NCBI RefSeq assembly: GCF_002764115.1
Contig: NZ_CP017940.1
Coordinates: forward strand, 186,001-250,000
DNA length: 64,000 bases
Direction: 5' to 3'
From: Phyllobacterium zundukense
GTDB lineage: Bacteria > Pseudomonadota > Alphaproteobacteria > Rhizobiales > Rhizobiaceae
A program made the position numbers and the translations under genes. Positions within the stretch are counted from its first letter, which is position 1; each line of letters opens with the position of its first letter. Positions 1 to 9,085 of this stretch are shown piece after piece. A model generated the notes under the pieces. It had not been told where the DNA came from and made no database searches. It saw only the letters and a list, made by a program, of their open reading frames with translations.

Positions 1-272
1 CCCATCCCGAGAGACTGGACCACCTTGACGCGGCCGACAGGCTGGATCTTGCCCTGCGCCGTGGAGACGATGTCGAAAGTGCCGAGCCAGGTCCAGACCA
101 GCGTGCCCGTCGCCAGAATGCAGATAAACCAGATGAAGGCAGTCCTTATCGGCGAAGCAGGTGTTTCGAGAATTTCGAGCGCGGCGGGCAGGAACTCATT
201 GTCGGCCCGCGGGCGCTTAGAGGGCTCTGCCTTGGCTCCCGGTGATTTCGGTGGGGTATTTTGAACGTTCAT
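1..272 (-). CDS. HlyD-family type I secretion periplasmic adaptor (partial, N-terminus)
   Basis: Only the first 90 codons are inside the window; the gene runs off the left edge. The N-terminal cytoplasmic tail is proline/lysine rich (about residues 1-27), followed by one membrane segment (about residues 42-63, '[20 protein letters not shown]') and then the start of the periplasmic part ('[14 protein letters not shown]'), which is the usual HlyD / membrane-fusion-protein opening. The ATG at 272 overlaps the stop codon of the upstream ABC exporter in an ATGA junction, so the two are translationally coupled. Family knowledge: such adaptors bridge the inner-membrane ABC exporter and a TolC-like outer-membrane channel. 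The secreted substrate is not in the window. Confidence 0.85.
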   Translation of the reverse strand, partial: MNVQNTPPKSPGAKAEPSKRPRADNEFLPAALEILETPASPIRTAFIWFICILATGTLVWTWLGTFDIVSTAQGKIQPVGRVKVVQSLGM

Positions 273-2451
273 TGTTGCGAACCCGACTGAAGTTTCCACA
301 GATGGGCGTAGAGGCCGCCCTCACGTTCGAGCAACGTCTCGTGCGTTCCCTCCTCGACGATCCTCCCGTCCTTCATGCCGATGATGCGGTTGCAGTGACG
401 CACGGTCGCAAGGCGGTGGGCGATGATGATAACGGTCCGCCCCCGCACGATCTCGCGCATACTGGCAAGGATGATCCGCTCGCTCTCATAATCGAGCGCA
501 CTGGTCGCTTCATCCAGAATGAGGATCGGTGGATTGGTCGCGAGCGCCCGCGCAATCGCCAGACGCTGGCGCTGGCCGCCGGAAAGATTGGCGCCGCGCT
601 CCTCGATCAGCGTATCGTAACCGCGCGGCAGTTGGCGATAAATTCATCGGCGCCTGAAAGGCGCGCCATGACCATCGCGCCTTCGCGCGACATTCCCGGA
701 GCTGCCAGCACAATATTGTCGTGGATCGTGCGGTTGAACAGCATGTTTTCCTGGAGGACGACGCCGATCGAGGACCGCAGCCAGGCCGGATCGATCTGGG
801 CGATATCCTGCCCGTCGATAAATACCTGGCCATCATTGGGACTGTAAAAGCGCTGGACGAGTTTGGTCAGTGTGGATTTGCCCGAACCGGAGGGGCCGAC
901 GATGCCGATGACTTCGCCGGGTTTGACGGAAAAACGAATATCCCTGAGAACATCCTGGCCGTGCGGTGAATAGCGGAACGTGACCTGCTTGAACTGAATG
1001 GCACCCTTGGGGGGAGGTAGAGACATCGCGATGGCCGGCCTCGGCTCCTGGGGAGCGTTGAGAATATCGGCGAGCCTGGCGATCGATACCTGGACCTGCT
1101 GAAAATCCTGCCAGAGCTGCGACAGGCGCAGGATGGGCTGCGACACCTGGCCGGCGATCATATTGAATGCGACCAGGGCACCGACGGTCAATTCGCCATT
1201 GATGACGGCCTGGGCGCCAAACAGCAGAAGTGCGGCGCTGGTGATCTTGCTGATATATTGAATGAAATTCTGCCCCTTGGCAGCAAGCATCGTCGCTGCA
1301 AACGAAGCGCGGACATAGGCGGCGAGGCGCTCTTCCCATTCGGCGGCGACAACGGGTTCCACGGCGGAGGCTTTCAGCGTCTGCACGCCAACGACGGTCT
1401 CCACCAGCAATTGCTGGGAGAATGCGCCACGATCGAACTTTTCGTCGATCCGCTCTTTCAAAAAGGGGCGGATGAAAAAGCCGATGGCAAGATAGAAGGG
1501 AATGGAAGCCACGACGATCCAGGCGAGTTTTGTCGAGTAACAAAACAGGACGAAGATGAAGACGATGGTGAAAAGGAAATCAAGACCGGAAAACAGCCCT
1601 TGCCCGGTCAGAAAATTGCGGATGGTCTCGAGTTCGCGCATGCGTGCCACGGTCTGGCCGGCGGCGCGCGTTTCAAAATAACTGAGCGGCAGATTGAGCA
1701 GGTGGCGGAACAGCCGGCGCCCGAGTTCCACATCTATACGGTTAGTGGTGTGCGACAGCGCATAGGTTCGCAGATATTGCAGGAACACATCGAAAAGGCC
1801 GATCGCCGCAAGACCGATGACAAGCACGATCAAGGTCGAGTAGCTGCGATGCGCCAAAACCTTGTCCACTACGACCTGAAAGAACAGGGGGGTGACCAGC
1901 GCAAACAGCTGCACGAACAACGATGCAAGCAGCACATGGCCGAATGCCTTGCGATAACGCCAGATCGATGGCAGGAACCAGCGGAAGCCAAAGCTCTCCC
2001 GCGAGGCGCCAGCGCCGGCGAAACGCCTCTGGATCAGGATAAAGGCGCCGCCGGTGAACTCCAGCAGTTCGGACGGCGTGACGAGTCTCGATCTAAAATC
2101 GACCGGATTAACCAGCCTGAATTTGCCTTCCTCCACAATACCGGCCAGAAGGGCAAATGTGCCGTCCGTCAGGCAGGCTAAGGCTGGTGTCGGCAATGTT
2201 GGGAGCCGTCGCTCGTCCTTCACGTCGACCAGCCGTGATTTCAGACCAATCGATTTGGCTGCCCTCTGGATATCCCCGGTCCGCGCTACACCCTTCAGGG
2301 CAAATTCGCGAGCAAGGCTGTCCGGGCGTGCCGCGATGCGGTAGTAGCCCGCTATGGTCGCCAGTGCGATCAGTCCGCTATCTGCCGGTTGCGGGTCGGG
2401 TGTTTGAGAAGGGGCGCCTTCGATCGCCGCGACAATCGCGAGCTTATCCAT
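269..2451 (-). pseudogene. Type I secretion ABC exporter (HlyB/LapB type), one-base frameshift
   Basis: Three-part exporter of about 727 residues if the frame is restored. The N-terminal C39-like domain has 'DSGLIAL' where a true peptidase has Cys, so it is a non-cleaving C39-like domain as in HlyB. Then come a six-helix membrane domain (about residues 160-430) and an ATPase with Walker A 'GPSGSGKST', LSGGQRQR, Walker B '[11 protein letters not shown]' and an H-loop 'IIAHRL'. I chose ATG 2451 ('MDKLAIVAAIEG') because GGAA lies just upstream. Near position 630 the frame breaks: reading 'IAN' then '[13 protein letters not shown]' needs one extra C between 630 and 631. The signature motif and Walker B therefore lie in another frame from the N-terminus. 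Either a real frameshift mutation or a sequence error; the coupled downstream adaptor start is intact. Confidence 0.85.
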
Positions 2452-2709
2452 GATGTTTCCAAAGTAATTTATGAAATGTGGTTCAGTTGAAATGGGTGGC
2501 GCTGATGCGCCGGAAAATTTGTAAATGCTTAGCGAGTAAAAATAGAAACTAACGTGTCTGGCCAGAAAAGGGCACATGCCTTTTCCTCCCATCAAGATAT
2601 ATTGTCAATAGAACTGCCCAAACCAGTGGTTGCAGCGATTTCTTGATCTGCAGCGGATTTCAGCGCTACGATTAACGAAGAGACAGAAAATGTTATCGTG
2701 TTAAATCGG

Positions 2710-2724
2710 TTGAAAAAATTTCAA
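2710..2724. promoter_or_regulatory. AT-rich inverted repeat upstream of aldolase gene
   Basis: TTGAAA-AAA-TTTCAA is a perfect 6-bp inverted repeat about 85 bp before the aldolase start, in the 357-bp divergent gap 2452-2808. It may be an operator or part of a promoter (TTGAAA as a -35). I see no other clear element and no small gene in this gap. Confidence 0.3.
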
Positions 2725-2808
2725 TCGTTTCAATAGTTTGGATGACCATTTCGTTTGTCATGGGCTTCTGGTATGGCCCGGTGTATGGGAAACGGAGTGA
2801 AGTAATCT

Positions 2809-3834
2809 ATGAGCGAACGCCTCGAAGACATCGCGATTGCAATGGTTGCCAATGGCAAGGGCCTGCTTGCTGCGGATGAGAGTACCGCAACGATCAAGAA
2901 GCGGTTCGACACGATCGGACTGGAATCGACCGCCGATAGCCGGCGAGACTATCGCGAGATGCTGTTCCGTTCCGACGAGGCGATGAAGAACAACATTTCA
3001 GGCGTCATCCTTTACGACGAGACCATTCGCCAGAGCGCCAAGGACGGCACGCCTTTTGTCCAGATCATGAAAGCGGCGGGCTGCATTCCGGGCATCAAGG
3101 TCGATGCCGGTGCCAAGCCGCTTGCCGGTTTCCCGGGCGAGACCATTACGGAAGGCCTGGATGGTCTGCGTGAGCGGCTCCAGGAATATTACAAACTTGG
3201 TGCCCGTTTCGCCAAATGGCGGGGTGTGATCGGCATCGCCGATGGTGTACCGACTTGGGGTGCGGTGAAGCAGAACGCCCAGGCTTTGGCCCGCTATGCG
3301 GCTCTTTGCCAGGAAGCCGGGATCGTTCCTATCGTCGAGCCGGAAGTGCTGATGGACGGCAAGCCGGCCACCCACTCGATCGAGCGCTGCTACGAAGTTA
3401 CCGAATGGGTCCTGAAGACAGTCTTCGATGAACTCTATGACGCCCGCGTTGTCTTGGAAGGCATGATCCTCAAGCCGAACATGGTTATCGATGGCAAGAA
3501 CGCCCGCAAGGCTTCAGTCGAGCAGGTGGCGGAACAGACCGTTCGCCTGTTGAAATCGACGGTGCCGGCGGCAGTTCCGGGTATCGCCTTCCTGTCCGGC
3601 GGCCAGAGCGATGAGGAAGCAACGGCGCATTTGTCGGCGATGAATGCCAATTACACAACGCCGTGGAAACTCACCTTCTCCTATGGCCGGGCGCTGCAGG
3701 CCGCTGCTCTGAGTGCCTGGAACGGCAAGCCGGAGAACTTTGCCGCGGGCCAGCGGGCCTTTACGCATCGCGCCAAGATGAACAGTCTCGCTGCAACCGG
3801 CGGCTGGAAAAAAGACCTGGAAAAGGCGGCTTAA
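2809..3834 (+). CDS. Class I fructose-bisphosphate aldolase
   Basis: 341-residue cytosolic aldolase of the Schiff-base (class I, animal-like) type, which splits fructose 1,6-bisphosphate into dihydroxyacetone phosphate and glyceraldehyde 3-phosphate, or runs in reverse for gluconeogenesis. Recognisable blocks are 'GKGLLAADES' (about residues 17-26), 'SGVILYDET' (about 64), 'FAKWRGVI' (about 136), 'VPIVEPEVL' (about 172), the active-site lysine block 'GMILKPNMV' (about 217-225) and 'GIAFLSGGQS' (about 256). Length matches the family. ATG 2809 has GGAGTGAAG upstream. It is monocistronic, with a strong terminator 30 bp after the stop. Confidence 0.93.
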   Translation: MSERLEDIAIAMVANGKGLLAADESTATIKKRFDTIGLESTADSRRDYREMLFRSDEAMKNNISGVILYDETIRQSAKDGTPFVQIMKAAGCIPGIKVDAGAKPLAGFPGETITEGLDGLRERLQEYYKLGARFAKWRGVIGIADGVPTWGAVKQNAQALARYAALCQEAGIVPIVEPEVLMDGKPATHSIERCYEVTEWVLKTVFDELYDARVVLEGMILKPNMVIDGKNARKASVEQVAEQTVRLLKSTVPAAVPGIAFLSGGQSDEEATAHLSAMNANYTTPWKLTFSYGRALQAAALSAWNGKPENFAAGQRAFTHRAKMNSLAATGGWKKDLEKAA

Positions 3835-3865
3835 GCGTTTTTTATCCAAAAGCGTATCTCATAAG

Positions 3866-3895
3866 ACCCGGGCTGGAATCAGTCCGGGTTTTTTT
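3866..3895 (+). terminator. Rho-independent terminator after aldolase gene
   Basis: Stem ACCCGG (3866-3871) / CCGGGT (3884-3889), with an inner CTG/CAG pairing, followed by a run of seven T. It ends only about 20 bp before the next gene's start codon. Confidence 0.85.
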
Positions 3896-3914
3896 ATGGA
3901 GATATGTGCCGGGT

Positions 3915-4661
3915 ATGCCATCACCCTTCCATCCACTCGTCAGCTGGCTGCTTTATCCCATCTACGCCTGGCAAGGCATCAGTGTGCGCCTGAAAACGGA
4001 GCGGATGCTGCCCCCAGCTGGTCTGCCTGTCGGTGAAATCGCCGGCAAGGATCCGGCAATCAGACTGCTTGTGCTTGGCGATTCGTCCTCTGCTGGCGTC
4101 GGCGTCACGGATGCCTGGCAGGGCCTGTGCGTAAGGCTGGCGGTGCATTTGCAGGGGCGTACCGGCCGCAAGATCATCTGGCGGGCCGCAGGCTTCAATT
4201 CGGCGACGTCCGGGCAATTGCGGGATCACGTCGTGCCCAATCTCGAACGTGGCTTGTGGACCCATATTGTGCTGACGACCGGCACCAACGACACCAAGAA
4301 TTTTCACTCGCTTCCGCGTTTCAAGAAAGAATTCGGCGGCCTGCTCTATGCGTTGAAGGCAAGATGGCCGGAAGCGCATATCGTCTGGTCGAAGGTTATC
4401 GATTTTCGCGATGTGCCCGCCATGCCAGGCCTGCTCGGCCGCATTCTCGAGGGCCGGGCGGATGCCATCAACAAGCTGGGTGAGCGCCTTTGCCGTGAGC
4501 GCATGGCGACACCCGCCCCGCGCCTTGCTGTGGAAGGGCCCGAAGGCTTCTCCAGCGACGGCTTCCATGATTCGGCGCTCGGCTATGACGCCTGGGCGAA
4601 GCATCTTGTGCCCTATGTTCTCAATCTGCCACATGCTGACGAAGCCGAGACAAAGATCTAG
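3915..4661 (+). CDS. SGNH/GDSL-family hydrolase
   Basis: About 248-residue esterase/lipase-like protein. Block I with the nucleophile serine is 'LLVLGDSSSAGVG' (about residues 51-63); block III is 'TTGTNDTKN' (about 120); block V is 'SDGFHDSALGYDAWA' near the C-terminus with the catalytic Asp/His pair. No clear signal peptide, although the N-terminus is hydrophobic ('LVSWLLYPIYAW'). Start choice is uncertain: ATG 3915 or an in-frame GTG at 3906, both close to GGAG at 3898. Translation cannot extend far upstream because the aldolase terminator is there. Substrate unknown. Confidence 0.8.
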   Translation: MPSPFHPLVSWLLYPIYAWQGISVRLKTERMLPPAGLPVGEIAGKDPAIRLLVLGDSSSAGVGVTDAWQGLCVRLAVHLQGRTGRKIIWRAAGFNSATSGQLRDHVVPNLERGLWTHIVLTTGTNDTKNFHSLPRFKKEFGGLLYALKARWPEAHIVWSKVIDFRDVPAMPGLLGRILEGRADAINKLGERLCRERMATPAPRLAVEGPEGFSSDGFHDSALGYDAWAKHLVPYVLNLPHADEAETKI

Positions 4662-4674
4662 AACGCAAACGGTT

Positions 4675-4839
4675 CTAATATCCTGCATGCCTCGAGGCGC
4701 CGACGATCAGGATGGCCAGTACAGCCGCAACGGCAATCTTCCAGAAATCCTTGCGCTTCTTCAGTCCGGGCCAACCCAGCGGCTTGATAACATGCAGGGC
4801 CATTATCACGATGAAGACGAACGGCAGAATTTTGCTCAT
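4675..4839 (-). CDS. Small membrane protein, 54 residues, unknown function
   Basis: Reads MSKILPFVFIVIMALHVIKP at the start, then a charged turn 'GLKKRKDFWK' and a second hydrophobic stretch 'IAVAAVLAILIVG'. Two predicted membrane segments in a helical hairpin. It is convergent with the SGNH hydrolase gene (13 bp between stops) and divergent from prpE. The ribosome site is weak (GGCAGG, 10-11 nt before the ATG). The ordered hydrophobic/charged pattern argues that it is real. No function can be assigned. Confidence 0.6.
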   Translation of the reverse strand: MSKILPFVFIVIMALHVIKPLGWPGLKKRKDFWKIAVAAVLAILIVGASRHAGY

Positions 4840-4960
4840 GGAGGATTTACCTGCCGGAGATGACGGAATGGTGGAGCAGTGTGTCAAGCGCCGGTAATTG
4901 TCAATTCCGCCTTTGACTCTCCAGCCGGTATTGAGGATGCTCGCATCCGGGAGGAAATTC

Positions 4961-6871
4961 ATGACATCACGATACAAAGAGGTCTATCAGGACTGGCAAT
5001 CGGACCCGCAGGCGTTCTGGGCGCATGCCGCCGTGGCGATCGACTGGATCAAGCCATGGGACAAGATCTTCGATGCCGATGAGGGACCTTATGGGCGCTG
5101 GTATGCGGGCGCCGAGTGCAACACCTGCTACAATGCCGTCGACCGGCATGTGGAGAACGGGCGGGCCGATCAGGTCGCTCTCATTCACGACAGCGCAGTA
5201 ACCGGTACGCAGCGCAAGATCACCTATGCGGAACTTCTCGGTGACATCAACACGCTGGCTGCCGTCCTGGCCGACAAGGGCGTGAAGAAGGGCGACCGTG
5301 TCATCATCTACATGGCAATGGTACCGGAAGCCGTCGTCGCGATGCTTGCCTGCGCGCGCATCGGTGCGGTCCATTCCGTGGTCTTTGGCGGTTTCGCCGC
5401 GCACGAGCTGGCGACACGCATCGACGATGCCAAACCGGTGATGATCATTGCGACCTCCTGCGGTCTCGAACCGGGTCGCGTGGTCGCTTACAAGCCGATG
5501 CTCGACAAGGCCATCGACCAGGCTGCGCACAAGGTGAAGACCTGCCTTGTTCTGGTTCGCCCGCAACAGCCGCACGATCTCGTCGAGGGGCGCGATGTCG
5601 ACTATGCGCAGGCGGTTGCCGCTGCGGCAGGACGCAGGGTCCCATGTGTTGCGCTGAAAGCAACCGATCCGCTCTATATCCTCTACACCTCCGGCACGAC
5701 TGGCCAGCCCAAGGGCGTCGTGCGCGACAATGGCGGGCATCTGGTTGCGCTCGCTTGGTCGATGGGCGCGGTATACGACACAAAGCCGGGCGATGTGTTC
5801 TGGGCGGCCTCAGACATCGGCTGGGCCGTCGGCCATTCCTACATCACCTATGCGCCGCTGTTTATCGGCGCGACAAGCATCCTCTACGAGGGAAAGCCGG
5901 TGGGAACGCCCGATGCGGGCACCTTCTGGCGGGTTATCGCTGAGCACAAGGTCAAGGTACTTTTCACCGCGCCGACAGCGTTCCGGGCCATCAAGAAGGA
6001 AGATCCAAAAGGAGAATTCATCGGCAAGTATGATCTGTCCTCACTGAAATATCTGTTCCTCGCGGGCGAACGCGCCGATACGGACACGATCAGATGGGCC
6101 GAGGAAAAGCTTGGCGTACCGGTCATCGATCATTGGTGGCAGACGGAGAGCGGCTGGCCCATGGCGGCCAATCCTGCAGGTCTGGGCATGCTGCCGGTCA
6201 AGTACGGTTCTCCGACGGTACCGATGCCGGGCTATGACGTGCAGGTGCTCGATGACGCCGGTCACCCGGTCAAGCGCGGTGAGCTCGGCAATATCGTCGT
6301 CAAGCTGCCATTGCCGCCCGCGTGCCTGCCAACCTTATGGAACGCCGACCAGCGCTTCCGCGACGCCTACATCACCGAGTTTCCGGGTTACTACAAGACC
6401 GCCGACGCGGGGATCATCGATGAAGATGGCTATGTCTACATCATGAGCCGCACCGACGACATCATCAATGTCGCCGGACACCGCCTCTCCACGGGAGCGA
6501 TGGAGGAAGTGCTGTCGAGTCATCCTGACGTAGCGGAATGCGCCGTTATCGGCATTGCCGATCACCTGAAAGGCCAGGTGCCTTGCGGCTTCATCGTGCT
6601 CAAATCCGGCGTGACGCGGGCAGAGAGCGAGATCGAGCAGGATTGCGTTGTCCTGATTCGCGAGAAGATCGGTCCGGTGGCCGCATTCAAGTTGGCGTTG
6701 ACTGCCAAGCGCCTGCCGAAAACCCGCTCTGGCAAGATCCTGCGCGGTACGATGCAGAAAATTGCCGACCGGGAGCCTTGGAATATGCCGGCAACCATCG
6801 ATGATCCGGCGATTCTCGACGAGATTACCGCCGTGCTCAATGCGCGGGGTATTGGCGTCAAAGACGATTGA
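4961..6871 (+). CDS. prpE: Propionyl-CoA synthetase / acyl-CoA synthetase
   Basis: 636-residue AMP-forming acyl-CoA ligase; length and sequence fit PrpE rather than acetyl-CoA synthetase. It activates propionate (or acetate-like short acids) through an acyl-adenylate. Seen: the ACAS N-terminal domain ('YKEVYQDWQSDPQAFW'), the P-loop-like 'YILYTSGTTGQPKGVV' (about residue 242), 'DHWWQTESGWP' (about 390), and the C-terminal catalytic lysine in 'KTRSGKILRGTM'. ATG 4961 is chosen because GGGAGGAAATTC precedes it; longer readings upstream lack a ribosome site. It stands alone, with no prpBCD genes nearby, so a role in a methylcitrate pathway is not shown here. Confidence 0.9.
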   Translation: MTSRYKEVYQDWQSDPQAFWAHAAVAIDWIKPWDKIFDADEGPYGRWYAGAECNTCYNAVDRHVENGRADQVALIHDSAVTGTQRKITYAELLGDINTLAAVLADKGVKKGDRVIIYMAMVPEAVVAMLACARIGAVHSVVFGGFAAHELATRIDDAKPVMIIATSCGLEPGRVVAYKPMLDKAIDQAAHKVKTCLVLVRPQQPHDLVEGRDVDYAQAVAAAAGRRVPCVALKATDPLYILYTSGTTGQPKGVVRDNGGHLVALAWSMGAVYDTKPGDVFWAASDIGWAVGHSYITYAPLFIGATSILYEGKPVGTPDAGTFWRVIAEHKVKVLFTAPTAFRAIKKEDPKGEFIGKYDLSSLKYLFLAGERADTDTIRWAEEKLGVPVIDHWWQTESGWPMAANPAGLGMLPVKYGSPTVPMPGYDVQVLDDAGHPVKRGELGNIVVKLPLPPACLPTLWNADQRFRDAYITEFPGYYKTADAGIIDEDGYVYIMSRTDDIINVAGHRLSTGAMEEVLSSHPDVAECAVIGIADHLKGQVPCGFIVLKSGVTRAESEIEQDCVVLIREKIGPVAAFKLALTAKRLPKTRSGKILRGTMQKIADREPWNMPATIDDPAILDEITAVLNARGIGVKDD

Positions 6872-6898
6872 TGGGCCTTTGCAAATAAAGCGCACTTC

Positions 6899-6931
6899 TT
6901 GACATCCTCCTGACAGAAGGTTGTCAGGAGG
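6899..6931 (+). promoter_or_regulatory. TTGACA box followed by a perfect 10-bp inverted repeat
   Basis: TTGACA (6899-6904) is followed at once by CCTCCTGACA (6906-6915), a 6-nt spacer and TGTCAGGAGG (6922-6931), a perfect inverted repeat with 10-bp arms. It lies between prpE and the DUF1127 gene, 42 bp before the start codon. There is no T-run, so an operator overlapping a promoter is more likely than a terminator. Confidence 0.55.
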
Positions 6932-6972
6932 GGTGTGCGATAGTGTCTCCGTAGTCACAAGGAGACAGGGTT

Positions 6973-7272
6973 ATGACTTACGTTGATTTTAACATTATTA
7001 ATACGGTAAGGCGCCTGCTCACGGACTTCGCAGCGTATCGCGAAGAACTGCGTACGGAGCGGCACCTCAACTCACTTCCCGAGCATGTGTTGAAGGATAT
7101 CGGCTGGCCCGATGCCTATGCCGAACGGCTTGCGCGTCGAGGCTCAATGAAAGGGATGGAGGCTGGCACCGAGAGTGCCAGCGCCGATCTCGCCCCGTGG
7201 CAGCTGGGCTGGCCAAAGCCCCGTCAAGCCAAAAAGACAGGCATTTCAGGCTCTTTCAGGGTACAATACTGA
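6973..7272 (+). CDS. DUF1127 (YjiS-like) small protein
   Basis: 99 residues. The core 'LRTERHLNSLPEHVLKDIGW' with following 'ERLARRG' is the DUF1127 motif (about residues 23-56), which has an Arg/Leu-rich helix ending in D-I-G. The C-terminal 40 residues are not conserved and rich in Gly/Lys/Pro. GGAGACAGGGTT precedes the ATG. In related bacteria DUF1127 proteins are small regulators, some involved in RNA or phosphate control; the role here is unknown. The inverted repeat upstream suggests tight transcriptional control. Confidence 0.75.
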   Translation: MTYVDFNIINTVRRLLTDFAAYREELRTERHLNSLPEHVLKDIGWPDAYAERLARRGSMKGMEAGTESASADLAPWQLGWPKPRQAKKTGISGSFRVQY

Positions 7273-7301
7273 AGAATTGAACACAAATGGGAGTGATTGA
7301 C

Positions 7302-7889
7302 GTGGAGCAAAAAAAGACGATCGGGTTCGTATTCATCGACAAGTTCGCCGATTGGGAGTTTGGATTGCTTTCGGGCGCCGCCACTGACTGGTTCGCTGCA
7401 CGTGCTGTTGCGCTGTCACCAGTGACGGGCCCGGTCCGCTCCATCGGCGGCTTGAGACTTGTACCGGATCGCGGCATCGGGGTGGCGGAAAACAGTGATC
7501 TGGACGCAATCGCTGTCATCGGCTCGGATACCTGGCCGGATGAGGATGCTCCTGACATCGCCCCGCTCCTGAATGCCACTTTGGTACGTGGCGGCATTGT
7601 GGGCGGTATCTGTGGCGGGACGCTGGCGCTGGCTCGCGCCGGCATTTTCGAGGGCCGCAAACATACGAGCAATGGTGCTGGCTGGATCGAGTCGAATCTC
7701 GGTGATTATGCTGGCTCATCGCTCTATCAGGATGTGCCGTATGCAGTGCGGGATGCGCATATCATCAGCGCCCCAGGGTCTGCTCCCGGCACGTTCACAA
7801 CGAATTTCCTGGAGGCGCTGTTCCCTGAAAAAGCCGGACAGGTTGCCGAGATGCGGGAGTTCGTCGGGCGGGAATATCAGGCCGCGTGA
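7302..7889 (+). CDS. DJ-1/PfpI-family protein (type 1 glutamine-amidotransferase fold)
   Basis: About 195 residues covering a full DJ-1/PfpI domain. The nucleophile elbow is 'GGICGGTLALARAG' with the reactive cysteine; after it 'HTSNGAGWIE' fits the position of the usual histidine. The N-terminus 'KTIGFVFIDKFADWE' is the first strand. Members include chaperones, glyoxalases and proteases, so the activity is open. Start choice: GTG 7302 has GGGAG eight bases upstream, while ATG 7287 (five codons longer) has no good site. First gene of a probable operon with the next two, which are spaced by 27 and 2 bp. Confidence 0.82.
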   Translation: MEQKKTIGFVFIDKFADWEFGLLSGAATDWFAARAVALSPVTGPVRSIGGLRLVPDRGIGVAENSDLDAIAVIGSDTWPDEDAPDIAPLLNATLVRGGIVGGICGGTLALARAGIFEGRKHTSNGAGWIESNLGDYAGSSLYQDVPYAVRDAHIISAPGSAPGTFTTNFLEALFPEKAGQVAEMREFVGREYQAA

Positions 7890-7916
7890 TCGAGGCGGCA
7901 AACGAGGGCGCGTGAC

Positions 7917-8324
7917 ATGAAGACCTGGACGGAGAAGTTGAATTCCGGCGGACCGCATGAGGTGAAGCCAGCGCCCATCAACATTGCGGGCATGAAAGCT
8001 GGCGAGATCATGCTGGTGCCAACGGCCCGTCAGGTCGACGAATTCATACGAACTCTTCCCAAGGGCACGCATATGGACGTCAAACTCCTGCGGCAGACGA
8101 TGGCCAAGCAGTATGGCGCCGAAGTGATGTGCCCGATTACGACCGGCTTTCATCTGCGGACCGTCGCCGAAGCGGCCTACGAGACATATCAGCAAACAGG
8201 TGACGCAGACGGCATCACCCCTTTCTGGCGTGTGCTGAATGCAAATACGCCGACAATTTCCAGATTGTCCTTTGGCACGGCCTTCGTGACAGAGCAGCGC
8301 CTGAAGGAAGGCTTGAAGGATTAG
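7917..8324 (+). CDS. Conserved protein of unknown function, 135 residues
   Basis: I do not recognise a named family with certainty. The protein is soluble, with no signal or membrane segment. The C-terminal part 'GITPFWRVLNANTP' loosely recalls the 'TPYWRVVN' region of alkyltransferase-like proteins, but there is no Pro-Cys-His-Arg active site; a cysteine sits earlier in 'AEVMCPITTGFHLRTV'. It lies in an operon between the DJ-1-like gene and the YafY-type regulator, so all three probably serve one stress or repair response. That link is inference. Confidence 0.7.
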   Translation: MKTWTEKLNSGGPHEVKPAPINIAGMKAGEIMLVPTARQVDEFIRTLPKGTHMDVKLLRQTMAKQYGAEVMCPITTGFHLRTVAEAAYETYQQTGDADGITPFWRVLNANTPTISRLSFGTAFVTEQRLKEGLKD

Positions 8325-8326
8325 CC

Positions 8327-9037
8327 ATGCGTAGAGCAGATCGTCTTTTCCAGATTGTGCAGAAGCTGCGTGGCGGGCGCCTCGTTACCGCGCGCCAGCT
8401 TGCCGACAGGCTCGAGGTTTCCGAACGCACGATCTATCGTGACATTGCCGACCTGCAGTCCACCGGCGTGCCCATCGATGGCGAAGCCGGTGTCGGCTAC
8501 ATCCTGCGCGAGGGCTTCGATCTGCCGCCATTGATGTTCACGCGCGACGAGGTTGTGGCACTGGTGGCGGGTGCCCGGCTGATCACCGCATGGGGTGGCG
8601 CATCCATGGCGCGTGCCGCCGAGGAGGCGATCATCAAGATCGGTGCTGTCCTGCCGAAGGAAGACCGCCCGCGCATTACAAATACGCATATCCATTCGAC
8701 CAGCTACAATATCAGCGACAATGACCGGTCGTTGATCGACCTGGCGGAAAACGCCGCCGAACAGTGCCGCGTCCTGTCGATTACCTATACGGACCTGGAC
8801 GGCAAGGACAGTGTGCGCGACATCCGCCCGCTTGGCCTCTGGTTCTGGGGCAAGGTATGGACGCTGATCAGCTGGTGCGAATTACGCAATGATTTTCGTA
8901 CCTTCCGCATCGACCGGATTGCCAAGGTAGAAAAGGCCGACCGGATTTTCCGACAGGAACGCGGCAAGACACTGGCGGATTTCTATCGCCGGGTAGAACT
9001 CAGCGAGACGCCGGATACCAAGGCGAGAGCATCATGA
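8327..9037 (+). CDS. YafY-type transcriptional regulator (HTH_11 plus WYL domain)
   Basis: 236 residues. The N-terminal winged helix 'TARQLADRLEVSERTIYRDI' (about residues 20-39) is the DeoR/YafY HTH_11 motif. The C-terminal half (about 135-215) is a WYL domain with 'RDIRPLGLWFWGKVWTLISWC' spread over residues 156-177 and 'FRTFRIDRI'. WYL domains sense nucleic acid or small ligands. The ATG lies 2 bp after the preceding stop, so it is co-translated with the DJ-1-like and unknown proteins and probably regulates them. The stop codon abuts a terminator. Confidence 0.85.
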   Translation: MRRADRLFQIVQKLRGGRLVTARQLADRLEVSERTIYRDIADLQSTGVPIDGEAGVGYILREGFDLPPLMFTRDEVVALVAGARLITAWGGASMARAAEEAIIKIGAVLPKEDRPRITNTHIHSTSYNISDNDRSLIDLAENAAEQCRVLSITYTDLDGKDSVRDIRPLGLWFWGKVWTLISWCELRNDFRTFRIDRIAKVEKADRIFRQERGKTLADFYRRVELSETPDTKARAS

Positions 9038-9064
9038 AAAAAGCCCGGCGATGCCGGGCTTTTT
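9037..9064. terminator. Bidirectional terminator between YafY-type gene and trcR
   Basis: GCCCGGC (9043-9049), a 3-nt loop and GCCGGGC (9053-9059), flanked by A6 on the left and T5 on the right, so it can serve both converging genes. Confidence 0.9.
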
Positions 9065-9085
9065 GCTCTAGTTCCTGGATGAAGT

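Noticed and set aside
1258..2181. 307-codon plus-strand frame
   Set aside because: Antisense to the conserved T1SS exporter, low-complexity charged composition, no ribosome site.
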